Of a DNA stretch of 64,000 nt, positions 36,003 through 43,850 are shown one piece after another. The stretch is from Hungatella sp. UBA5385. Lineage in GTDB: Bacteria > Bacillota > Clostridia > Lachnospirales > Lachnospiraceae. How positions within the stretch are numbered: position 1 is the stretch's first letter; each line of letters starts with the position of its first letter. The DNA is taken from positions 28,991 through 92,990 of the forward strand of contig DHOR01000049.1 in the NCBI GenBank assembly GCA_002409995.1, read 5' to 3'. The notes under the pieces were generated by a model. It was not told where the DNA came from and ran no database searches. It saw only the letters and a list, made by a program, of their open reading frames with translations. The position numbers and the translations under genes were made by a program.

Positions 36003-36098
36003 GTGGTATATTGCTGGAAAGAGACAGGACCTAAATACCAGGTTCTGCCTCTTTCCTCTATATAAACTCCGCTGCAGTAAACTGCAGAGAGACACCGA

Positions 36099-36845
36099 TT
36101 ACTGTGCCTTGTAACCTCCATCCATAACAAGCTCAGTGCCTGATACAAAGGAAGCTTTGTCACTGGCAAGAAACAGCACACACTTTGCAACTTCTTCCGG
36201 AGTGCCTAAACGTCCTGCCGGATGATCTGCAATAAGCTCCTGTTTGGATTTGCCGGTTAACTCTCCTACAGTTGGGGAATCGATGGTTCCCGGACAAACG
36301 GAGTTGACTCTGATACCTTTATCTGCATAGGTAACTGCAATGCTTCGGGACATGGTCTTCACTGCGCCCATTGCTGCTGCATAACCCGTAAGCCCTTCGG
36401 CTCCTACAATGCCAAATACAGAACAGGAGTTAACAATAGTTCCGCTTCCCTGTTTCAGCATCTGAACAATGGCATATTTATTAGCATAAAAGGTTCCGCT
36501 TAGATTAACGGCAATCAGCTGATCCCAATTTTCAGGAGTCAGTTCGTGACATGGGTTATCATGATGAAGCCCTGCTGCTGTAAAGAGAACATCTACACGG
36601 CCATATAAATCCACAGTTGACTTAATCAGCGCTTCCACCTGATGATAATCTGTAACATCAGTGGAAATAAAGGTGCAGTCATAACCTTCCTGTTTCCAAT
36701 CGGCAATATAACTCTGCGCCTGCTTGGAAGAATCTGCAAGAACCACCTTTGCACCTTCCTGTAAAAACATCTTAGCTGTACAGCTGCCCACACTACCTGC
36801 GCCACCGGTGATCACTACTACTTTATCTTGAAAACGATTTCTCAC
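36099..36845 (-). CDS. Short-chain dehydrogenase paralogue lacking the catalytic lysine
   Basis: This 248-residue protein has the short-chain dehydrogenase fold: nucleotide motif TGGAGSVG, the AAGLHH variant of the NNAG region, serine in VNSCSVFG and the PG motif VCPGTIDSPT. The catalytic YxxxK motif reads Tyr-Ala-Ala-Ala-Met, where the adjacent paralogue has Tyr-Cys-Ala-Ser-Lys. The codon is ATG, one base from AAG. Loss of this lysine normally abolishes or cripples hydride transfer, so the protein may be a non-catalytic partner of its neighbour or a decaying copy. It follows the intact paralogue by 17 bases in one operon. Confidence 0.85.
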   Translation of the reverse strand: MRNRFQDKVVVITGGAGSVGSCTAKMFLQEGAKVVLADSSKQAQSYIADWKQEGYDCTFISTDVTDYHQVEALIKSTVDLYGRVDVLFTAAGLHHDNPCHELTPENWDQLIAVNLSGTFYANKYAIVQMLKQGSGTIVNSCSVFGIVGAEGLTGYAAAMGAVKTMSRSIAVTYADKGIRVNSVCPGTIDSPTVGELTGKSKQELIADHPAGRLGTPEEVAKCVLFLASDKASFVSGTELVMDGGYKAQ

Positions 36846-36862
36846 TATTCTTCACTCCTTTC

Positions 36863-37612
36863 TTATTTCGTTGCATAGCCGCCATCAACGGTCAAATAAG
36901 CGCCATTCACAAAGGATGCATCATCAGATGCCAGGAACAGCACAACTTCAGCTACTTCTTCTGGACGTCCCATCCTTCCAATGGGATGGAGAGATGCCAG
37001 ATATTCTTTTTGCTCTGAAGGAACTGACTTTAGCAGTGGAGTCTCTATGTATCCGGGACAAACAGTATTAACTCTGATATTTTTACTTGCATAATCCACT
37101 GCACAGGAACGGCTCAGCATAAGCACGCCGCCCTTGGATGCACAGTAAGCCGGAATATTTTGCTGTGCCACCAGGCTATGAATGGAACCTGCATTAACGA
37201 TTGCTCCGCCATTGTCCTGCTTAAGCATCTGGTTAATAGCATACTTATTAGTAAGAAATACACCGTCCAGATTGATGTCTAATACAAAGTTCCAATCCTT
37301 GGATGAAAGTTCACCGGCTGGCCCGCCTGCTGCTACACCTGCGCTGGCAAACACCACATCTACACTGCCAAATTCTTCTACTGCTTTGTTTATCATCTGT
37401 TCCACATCTTCTTCTACAGTTACATTGGTTTTTACAAAGATAGCCTTTGTCCCACCGGCAGCCAGTTCATTGGCTGCTTCCTGTCCCCGCTGTTCATTGA
37501 GATCGGCAAGTACAATTTTGGCGCCTTCTTCGGCAAAAGCCTGGGCACAGGCAAAACCTAAACCACTTGCGCCGCCGGTGATAACTACTACCTTATCCTG
37601 AAATTGCTTCAT
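36863..37612 (-). CDS. Short-chain dehydrogenase/reductase, intact
   Basis: This 249-residue NAD(P)-dependent enzyme has the cofactor motif TGGASGLG, FASAGVAAGG, the catalytic serine in NAGSIHS, YxxxK in AYCASKGG and CPGYIETP. An acidic residue after the second strand (VLADLNEQ) suggests NAD preference. Substrate cannot be told; many relatives act on sugars, polyols or acyl groups, and KduD of uronate breakdown is also of this family. The start MKQFQDKV follows GGAGGT. It is the first gene of a two-gene operon with a degenerate paralogue. Confidence 0.9.
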   Translation of the reverse strand: MKQFQDKVVVITGGASGLGFACAQAFAEEGAKIVLADLNEQRGQEAANELAAGGTKAIFVKTNVTVEEDVEQMINKAVEEFGSVDVVFASAGVAAGGPAGELSSKDWNFVLDINLDGVFLTNKYAINQMLKQDNGGAIVNAGSIHSLVAQQNIPAYCASKGGVLMLSRSCAVDYASKNIRVNTVCPGYIETPLLKSVPSEQKEYLASLHPIGRMGRPEEVAEVVLFLASDDASFVNGAYLTVDGGYATK

Positions 37613-37646
37613 GATATACCTCCCTATCATTATAATTTTTTTATTT

Positions 37647-37697
37647 GGTAAAAATTACCTATATATTTACATTATCATCTGGAATTAGAAAAGTCAA
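37647..37697 (-). promoter_or_regulatory. Promoter and possible operator of the dehydrogenase pair
   Basis: On the minus strand TTGACT (37697-37692), 17 bases, TAATGT (37674-37669). A short dyad, GGTAA and TTACC around AAA (37647-37659), lies just after the likely transcription start. The dyad is short and could be chance. The rest of the spacer to 37804 is AT-rich with no gene. Confidence 0.45.
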
Positions 37698-37804
37698 CTT
37701 TTTATCCATCATTATTAGATAGTTAAATTAAATACAAAGTTTTAATCAACTATTGTTGTTATAATAGTATTTTATCAGATAAATCAATTATTCCCTTTTA
37801 TAGC

Positions 37805-37846
37805 AAAAAAGCCGGCATAGCTGTTTTTGCTACGCCGGCTTTTTTG
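37805..37846. terminator. Terminator of the 50-residue protein gene
   Basis: AAAAAAGCCGGC and GCCGGCTTTTTT enclose a loop whose ends (ATAGC and GCTAC) also pair partly. T-runs exist on both strands. It follows the minus-strand small gene by five bases. Confidence 0.88.
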
Positions 37847-37850
37847 ACTG

Positions 37851-38003
37851 TTAACGCCCCTGCCCTCTCTCCTGGCCGGGTCTCATCATAGGTGATGACT
37901 GGCCACTGCCTCCACGGCCTGAGGTCTGTGCCTGTTTTTTCTTCATACACTCATCATCAATTTCGTAAACTGCATTACCATCTATAATCAAACGATTTCT
38001 CAT
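37851..38003 (-). CDS. Small basic protein of unknown function, 50 residues
   Basis: The predicted product begins MRNRLIIDGNAVYEIDDE and ends in a Gly/Arg/Gln/Ser-rich tail. An AGGAG site, a strong promoter with a perfect inverted repeat in its spacer, and a terminator support it as a real gene despite its size. I do not recognise the family. An upstream in-frame ATG (38045) lies inside the promoter and is rejected. It is divergent from the 187-residue unknown gene. Confidence 0.7.
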   Translation of the reverse strand: MRNRLIIDGNAVYEIDDECMKKKQAQTSGRGGSGQSSPMMRPGQERGQGR

Positions 38004-38026
38004 GTCATCATCACTCTCCTGTAATA

Positions 38027-38055
38027 CTAATATATGCAGCCGCATATATTGTCAA
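38027..38055 (-). promoter_or_regulatory. Promoter whose spacer is a perfect inverted repeat
   Basis: On the minus strand TTGACA (38055-38050) and TATTAG (38032-38027) are 17 bases apart. A perfect 9-bp inverted repeat, AATATATGC and GCATATATT with loop AGCC (38029-38050), fills the spacer and touches both boxes. Such placement is expected for a repressor or MerR-like regulator site. No regulator gene is adjacent. Confidence 0.7.
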
Positions 38056-38079
38056 CAAGAAAAGTAAGGATCTCTTGCC

Positions 38080-38643
38080 ATGAGTAATGAACAAAACCTT
38101 CCAAATAATGAACTGGATTCTTTAATCGGAGATAACCACCTTCAGATGATGAAGGCAGCTCTTCCCTATATGAATGTACAGGAGCAGCGATATATTTCTT
38201 TTTTCATCAAGTTCAGTGAACTGCGCAATACCATTAACCTGTTTCAGGATGAAGAAGTGGCTGCCATGGGAATCTGTTCTGCTGGTGAAGGACAAAGAAA
38301 CACCTCTCCCCTGGAAATACTAAACGTAATCAAGCCATTTGCCTCACCAACTGAACTGGATTTTATTGATTTGATGAGCAACTTCCTGCAAGGCTTTCGT
38401 CTGGCAGGTGCTTATGCAGAAACTATGCCCAACTCCACAATACACGACCCAGTACCTGAAGAAGCTTCACCACCACCACTGAGAGCTGCAGAACAGAACC
38501 ACCGTCCTTCCGCCTCTTCTGCTCCTTCCGGTCCTTTCGGCCGCATGACTCTGGATCAGATTAAGCATTTTATGCCCCCAGAACAGCAAAACCGTCTGGA
38601 AACCATGCAGTTAATGATGTCTGCCATGCAGCAGATGAACTGA
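38080..38643 (+). CDS. Conserved-looking protein of unknown function, 187 residues
   Basis: I do not recognise this soluble protein. The first 125 residues are helical (LQMMKAALPYMNVQEQRYIS; PLEILNVIKPFASPTELDFI), followed by a Pro/Ser/Ala-rich linker (about 130-158) and a C-terminal Met-rich segment (RLETMQLMMSAMQQM). It precedes another small unknown gene by 32 bases and both probably form an operon. The shared mention of helical, Met- and Gln-rich parts suggests the two products interact, which is only inference. Confidence 0.75.
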   Translation: MSNEQNLPNNELDSLIGDNHLQMMKAALPYMNVQEQRYISFFIKFSELRNTINLFQDEEVAAMGICSAGEGQRNTSPLEILNVIKPFASPTELDFIDLMSNFLQGFRLAGAYAETMPNSTIHDPVPEEASPPPLRAAEQNHRPSASSAPSGPFGRMTLDQIKHFMPPEQQNRLETMQLMMSAMQQMN

Positions 38644-38675
38644 CAACCAATCAGAATCAGAAAGGAAGTACTGTT

Positions 38676-38957
38676 ATGAACATTAACTGGAAACAGGACC
38701 CAAAATTAAAAAACATGAATCCTCAAAAGCTTGCCATGTTAACTGAATTTGCAAAGAGGGTAGAAAAAGCTCCTAAAAATCAGCTTCTCCCTACCCTCTT
38801 AAGCCTCAACGCAGAAGCTTCCCAAAAAGGAATCCACTTTTCAGATGAGGAGACAGAACTTCTTGTGTCAATTATGAGTTCCGGTATGAGCCCTGCAGAG
38901 CGGCAGCAGATCGAAACTCTTCGAATGCTTTCCAGAAATCTATCAAGACGAAAATAA
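38676..38957 (+). CDS. Small basic helical protein of unknown function, 93 residues
   Basis: This soluble, almost fully helical protein has NPQKLAMLTEFAKRVEKAPK, LLPTLLSLNAEASQKGIHF and SPAERQQIETLRMLSRNL. No known motif is seen. A GGAAG site precedes the ATG. It sits in an operon with the 187-residue gene and ends 19 bases before the convergent L,D-transpeptidase. Confidence 0.75.
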   Translation: MNINWKQDPKLKNMNPQKLAMLTEFAKRVEKAPKNQLLPTLLSLNAEASQKGIHFSDEETELLVSIMSSGMSPAERQQIETLRMLSRNLSRRK

Positions 38958-38976
38958 TTAATCAAGACAAAAACAA

Positions 38977-39762
38977 CTAATCTACATAGGTGAGCTGGCT
39001 GATATCGGAATAAATGGCTATTTTAGTCTCTCCGTCAACAGACTGAATAAGCTGCTTCATCAGTGTTTCCGGGATTTTAATGCAGCCTGAGCTTCCGTTA
39101 TCAGCTTCACCTTTGAGACAGTGAATAAAGATGGCAGACCCCTTACCAGGTATCTGGTTTACATTATGATCAAGTGCAATTCCATAATTGTAATATGGTA
39201 CAGAAGCAGACATATTCTCTGCTGAATTCCAGTCTTTTTTAACCTGACGGGTGTCTATCATACGGTTGTAGTAAGCGCTGTTGGAATCATCAACCCAGTA
39301 ATCATACTTCGTCAGCTTCTTATAAGGCAGAATACTTCCCGGATCATCTAAAATACCGAAAGCTGTTGTGAATCTATAGATACCCACCGGAGTTTTACCA
39401 TCACCCTCTACCTTATCAATTGAAGCACCATTTCTACCATAACGCCCCTCTGTTACAAATATCTCATGCCAGATTCCCTCTTCATTCTTCTCATGATAGG
39501 AAACAGCTGCATTGGCTCCTCCCTGCCCCACTACAAGAATAAATTTATTACAGTTTTCTGCTGCCTGCAGCCTGGAGGCAATACTGGGTTCTTCCTGTTG
39601 CTGATGTAAGGATTCTGCTTCGGTTTTTGCTTGGGTATTTGCCTCAGCCACAAATCCCGGACCGCTTTTCACGATTCCTGACGCCATAGCTGAGATACCA
39701 CCTGTGCTTATAAAAACAGACAAGCCTGCTGCAAATAGTAGTCTTTTGTAATATATTCTCAC
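38977..39762 (-). CDS. L,D-transpeptidase (YkuD domain), secreted
   Basis: This 261-residue cell-wall protein starts with a signal peptide or signal anchor (about 8-30, LLFAAGLSVFISTGGISAMA). Its YkuD-type catalytic domain ends with IHCLKGEADNGSSGCIKIP, where the second cysteine is the nucleophile and the preceding histidine belongs to the active site. It would cross-link peptidoglycan stem peptides through 3-3 bonds or attach proteins to the wall. It has no separate wall-binding domain. Single gene. Confidence 0.88.
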   Translation of the reverse strand: MRIYYKRLLFAAGLSVFISTGGISAMASGIVKSGPGFVAEANTQAKTEAESLHQQQEEPSIASRLQAAENCNKFILVVGQGGANAAVSYHEKNEEGIWHEIFVTEGRYGRNGASIDKVEGDGKTPVGIYRFTTAFGILDDPGSILPYKKLTKYDYWVDDSNSAYYNRMIDTRQVKKDWNSAENMSASVPYYNYGIALDHNVNQIPGKGSAIFIHCLKGEADNGSSGCIKIPETLMKQLIQSVDGETKIAIYSDISQLTYVD

Positions 39763-39861
39763 TCTGATACCTCCAGTTATTTTTTCACTTTATATCTGTT
39801 ATAATATCATGATTTCTATTAACTGGCAATATTCCCCTCTTATGGAAACAGCATAGAAACA

Positions 39862-39886
39862 GGGTGCTGCAGTTCATGCAGCACCC
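39862..39886 (-). terminator. Terminator of leuS
   Basis: GGGTGCTGC and GCAGCACCC form an exact 9-bp stem with a seven-base loop. Minus-strand tail TGTTTCT is only moderately T-rich. Confidence 0.7.
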
Positions 39887-39893
39887 CATAGTT

Positions 39894-42308
39894 TTATTTA
39901 CAAACAATATTAATAATCTTCTTAGGAACATAGATTTCCTTAATAATATTTCCATTTATCTTATCTGCAATTAAGTCTTTGCCAGCTTCAATTGCATCTT
40001 CCTTAGAAACATCTGCCGGAAGCTTCACAACTGCTCTTGTCTTTCCATTGACCTGAACAGCAATTTCGATCTCATCATCCTTCATTGCCTCTTCATCATA
40101 TACAGGCCATTGTGCATGGAATACAGAATCGGTCTCTCCTAATTCCTGCCACAGCTCTTCACAGATATGAGGAGCAAATGAAGCCATAAGAATGATAAAG
40201 GTCTTTAATGTTTCCTTATCAATTCCGCCTGTTTTCTTGGCAAGGTCAATAAACTTATTGTTATACTCCATAAATCCGGAAATAACAGTATTTAAGCTGA
40301 AGCTGTTAAATCTCTGCTCAATATCAAAGATCAGTTTGTGACGAAGACGGATCATCTCCCTGGTAGCTTCTACGTTTTTATCCTTGCTGTCCATAACCAG
40401 ATTCCAGAAACGGTTTAAGAAACGGCTGACACCTTCAATCCCTCTGTCATCCCATTCTGCATCAAGCTCAGGCGGACCTACGAACAATTCATACATTCTA
40501 AGGGAATCACAGCCATAATCTCTTACAAGTTCATCAGGAGATACCACATTACCCTTGGACTTGCTCATCTTGATTCCGTTTTTACCAGTAATCATACCCT
40601 GATTAAAGAGCTTCTCAAATGGTTCATCAAAGTCGATGACTCCAATATCATTAAGGAACTTTGTATAGAAACGGGAATAGAGCAAATGAAGCACTGCATG
40701 CTCCACACCGCCGATATACATATCTACTGGCAGATATTTAGCTGCTTTTTCCTTAGATACAAGCTCATCGTTATTGTGATTATCCACATAACGGAGGAAA
40801 TACCAGGAGGAACCTGCCCACTGAGGCATTGTGTTGGTCTCTCTCTTAGCTGCAGCACCACATACCGGACAGGTGGTATTCACCCATTCGTCAATTCCTG
40901 CAAGAGGTGATTCTCCTGTGCCCGTCGGCTGATAGCTCTCCACCTCAGGAAGTCTCAGAGGAAGCTGATCCTCAGGAACTGGCACATTGCCGCAATGAGG
41001 ACAGTGAATCATAGGAATTGGCTCTCCCCAGTAACGCTGTCTGGAGAATACCCAGTCACGAAGCTTGAAGTTTACAGTCTTCTTGCCAATGCCCTGCTTC
41101 TCAATCATCTCAGGAGCTTCTACTTTCAGTACGGAGGATTCCATACCGTTCCAGTCTCCGGAATTGATTACGATTCCGTTTGCCTCTGTATAGGCTTCTG
41201 TCAGATTCTCAATTTCCTTGCCGTCTTTTGCAATGACCTGAACAATTGGAATATTAAATTTCGTTGCAAATTCAAAGTCACGGTCATCATGAGCAGGTAC
41301 ACACATAATTGCGCCTGTACCGTAATCAGCAAGTACATAGTCAGAAAGCCAGATAGGAACCTTTGCTCCATTCATAGGATTAATTGCGTAGGAACCTGTA
41401 AATACACCGGTTTTCTCCTTATCCTGAAGTCTGTCTACATTGGATTTCAGAGAAGCATCGTAAATGTACTTCTCTACAGCTTCCTTTGTCTCAGGTGTTG
41501 CAAGACCTGCTGCTAATGCATGCTCAGGAGCCAGTACCATAAAGGTAGCACCATATAAGGTATCAGGACGTGTGGTATAAACTCTGATCTTCTCATCTTT
41601 TCCATCTACCTCAAAATCAACCTCTGCACCATAGGACTTGCCGATCCATTCAGCCTGCATCTTCTTAACCTTTTCCGGCCAGTCCAGCTTATCAAGATCA
41701 TCAAGAAGTCTGTCAGCATAAGCTGTAATTTTCAACATCCACTGTCTTAATTTTTTCTTAGTAACAGGGGTTCCACAGCGTTCACAACCGCCATTAACCA
41801 CCTCTTCATTGGCAAGACCTGTCTTACAGGAAGGACACCAGTTAATAGGGAATTCCTTCTCATAAGCAAGACCTTTTTTAAACATCTGTACGAAAATCCA
41901 CTGGGTCCATTTATAGAACTCAGGATCAGTAGTATTCACTTCCATATCCCAGTCATAAACTGCGGATATCTCGTTCATCTGACGCTTCATATTAGCCACA
42001 TTTTCTTCTGTGGCTATGGATGGATGAACACCCATTTTAATGGCATAGTTCTCAGCCGGAAGTCCAAAAGCATCCCAGCCCATAGGATGGATCACATAAT
42101 TGCCCTTTAAAATCTGATATCTGCTCCATACATCAGAGATTACATATCCTCTCCAGTGTCCTACATGAAGTCCGCTTCCTGAAGGGTAAGGGAACATATC
42201 CAGACAATAATATTTAGGTTTTTTACCATCATCAACATTTACCGGGTTCTTTGCCCAGTTTTCACGCCATTTCTTCTCAATGGCACTGTGGTTATAATGT
42301 GCTGCCAT
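39894..42308 (-). CDS. leuS: Leucyl-tRNA synthetase
   Basis: This 804-residue class I synthetase charges tRNA-Leu. The HIGH-type motif is in PYPSGSGLHVGHWRGY, and KMSKS is exact in GIKMSKSKGNVVSPDE. The CP1 editing domain lies between them (TTRPDTLYGATFMVLAPEH). A zinc-type motif, CPSCKTGLANEEVVNGGCERC, is visible in the first third. It is transcribed alone behind a leucine T-box leader. AAGGAGG precedes the ATG. Confidence 0.97.
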   Translation of the reverse strand: MAAHYNHSAIEKKWRENWAKNPVNVDDGKKPKYYCLDMFPYPSGSGLHVGHWRGYVISDVWSRYQILKGNYVIHPMGWDAFGLPAENYAIKMGVHPSIATEENVANMKRQMNEISAVYDWDMEVNTTDPEFYKWTQWIFVQMFKKGLAYEKEFPINWCPSCKTGLANEEVVNGGCERCGTPVTKKKLRQWMLKITAYADRLLDDLDKLDWPEKVKKMQAEWIGKSYGAEVDFEVDGKDEKIRVYTTRPDTLYGATFMVLAPEHALAAGLATPETKEAVEKYIYDASLKSNVDRLQDKEKTGVFTGSYAINPMNGAKVPIWLSDYVLADYGTGAIMCVPAHDDRDFEFATKFNIPIVQVIAKDGKEIENLTEAYTEANGIVINSGDWNGMESSVLKVEAPEMIEKQGIGKKTVNFKLRDWVFSRQRYWGEPIPMIHCPHCGNVPVPEDQLPLRLPEVESYQPTGTGESPLAGIDEWVNTTCPVCGAAAKRETNTMPQWAGSSWYFLRYVDNHNNDELVSKEKAAKYLPVDMYIGGVEHAVLHLLYSRFYTKFLNDIGVIDFDEPFEKLFNQGMITGKNGIKMSKSKGNVVSPDELVRDYGCDSLRMYELFVGPPELDAEWDDRGIEGVSRFLNRFWNLVMDSKDKNVEATREMIRLRHKLIFDIEQRFNSFSLNTVISGFMEYNNKFIDLAKKTGGIDKETLKTFIILMASFAPHICEELWQELGETDSVFHAQWPVYDEEAMKDDEIEIAVQVNGKTRAVVKLPADVSKEDAIEAGKDLIADKINGNIIKEIYVPKKIINIVCK

Positions 42309-42388
42309 AACTATTTTTCCTCCTTATGTGATATAACAGTGAGTCTGACAGAGGACTCATGTGCCAAAACACAGTTGTTTCATAAAAC

Positions 42389-42711
42389 AAAAAGCCCGCA
42401 TCTTTATGCAGTCTTAATGATCTGCATAGAGACGCGGGAATAATCGCGTGGTACCACTCTATTTCATACAAATAATGTATGCACTCTGTGATATGCTGTC
42501 ACATATCCCCCGCATTAACGACCGGGCTGCCGGCTTACCTACTCAGAAACTGCCGTTTCCTTCAGTGTGCTACTCAGGGACCAGTTCACTTATCTTCCAC
42601 AGCCTGCTTCCACCAGCCGCCGGCTCTCTGTATGCTTTGGATAAACTACTACTTCCCGTCAAAGTATTTTGGCTTGTGTATAAATGTATCACATTAAAAT
42701 GGAAGTGTCAA
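42389..42711 (-). promoter_or_regulatory. Promoter and leucine T-box leader of leuS
   Basis: Minus-strand promoter: TTGACA (42711-42706), 17 bases, TACATT (42688-42683). The leader then shows stem I with an AGTA-type bulge, the specifier GAA-CUG (codon at 42584-42582, Leu), the T-box AGAGTGGTACCACGCG (about 42460-42445), and a terminator stem GCGGG...CCCGC (42438-42394) with a T-run at 42393-42389. UGGU in the T-box pairs with the ACCA end expected for tRNA-Leu. Uncharged tRNA-Leu should allow read-through into leuS. Confidence 0.92.
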
Positions 42712-42759
42712 CCCGTATTTATCCGTATTTATCCGCATTTTTCACTTATGATTCCATGG

Positions 42760-43671
42760 TTATGAAATGATTTCTGACATAAGAAACATAGCTGCCGATA
42801 AAAGGAAAAACAGAACCATTCCAAAATTGCAGAATCCGCTGCCAACCACACTGGCAACAGGCTTTTCTCCCTGGTTAAATATCAGATTCTTCCAGTGGAA
42901 TATAAACAGCACAACACCTGCAATAATTGACACCAGAATAAAAAGTCCATACAGAGCAGAAAGCCATTGGTACTGTAATATGTACAGAGCCACAATGGAA
43001 CCCATAAAGTTAATGATTGCATGAAAAATTATAGTATAAACAACTTTACCTGTCCGCAGATAGATATAGGAAAACACTGCCCCAAGGGCAAAGGCATAAA
43101 AAAACTGATAAAAGTTTCCATGACTTAAACCAAATACAAAACCAGATACAATGATAGCCGTCTTATCCCCATACTGTCTAACTCTGTCAATTAACAGCTT
43201 ACGAAAAAAGAGCTCTTCAAATATGGGAGCCATTACAACCATTGATAAAAATATGCCCCAGGTATTCATCTGGTCTATGACTTCTCCTATGGGATTGATG
43301 GTGGGCTTGCCCTGAATTCCATTTACAATTCCCATCAGTATGAGGCTGACCATATTACCTATATAAAGCAGGCTGATGCAGATGAAAAATGTAGTGATAA
43401 AAAACGATGGTGAAGGGGTTATCCTCTCCCTCTCCTCTGCCAGAGGCAAATCCTTAATAATCAGATATGTAATTCCACCTCCCACTGCATACATAAGCAG
43501 TGAATTCACTATCATTAAAACATCAGCAGAAACGGTAATTCCCACCTTTGTCAACAGACCCATCATAACTCCTATAGGAAACTGAAGCACAAGGGATACT
43601 AAAAGAAATGCTCCGAATCCTATCCCAATTCTGGAAAATGTTTTTCTTGATTCTGCTAAATATTCCACCAT
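42760..43671 (-). CDS. CPBP family intramembrane glutamic protease
   Basis: This 303-residue membrane protein has about eight helices and the CPBP/Rce1-type motifs EELFFRKLLIDR and SHGNFYQFFYAF, followed by HAIINF. Members cleave membrane peptides or process bacteriocins and regulators; the substrate here is unknown. CAGGAGG precedes the ATG. It ends about 50 bases before the leuS leader promoter on the same strand. Confidence 0.9.
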   Translation of the reverse strand: MVEYLAESRKTFSRIGIGFGAFLLVSLVLQFPIGVMMGLLTKVGITVSADVLMIVNSLLMYAVGGGITYLIIKDLPLAEERERITPSPSFFITTFFICISLLYIGNMVSLILMGIVNGIQGKPTINPIGEVIDQMNTWGIFLSMVVMAPIFEELFFRKLLIDRVRQYGDKTAIIVSGFVFGLSHGNFYQFFYAFALGAVFSYIYLRTGKVVYTIIFHAIINFMGSIVALYILQYQWLSALYGLFILVSIIAGVVLFIFHWKNLIFNQGEKPVASVVGSGFCNFGMVLFFLLSAAMFLMSEIIS

Positions 43672-43774
43672 TTTTACCTCCTGTTATAATAACAAGTTTA
43701 GCATAGAACAGGAGTAACCGCAATTATATTTATGCTTTTCAACTGTGTAACCAGAACCAAAAGCGTAATACAAA

Positions 43775-43820
43775 AGCCGGAATATGGCTCAGCTTAAAAC
43801 TGATCTGCCATATTCCGGCT
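43775..43820 (-). terminator. Terminator of the EF-G-like gene
   Basis: AGCCGGAATATGGC and GCCATATTCCGGCT are exact 14-base arms with an 18-base loop. TTTTG follows on the minus strand. Confidence 0.88.
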
Positions 43821-43850
43821 CAATAATCATTAATGACCCTTCTGAATCAA

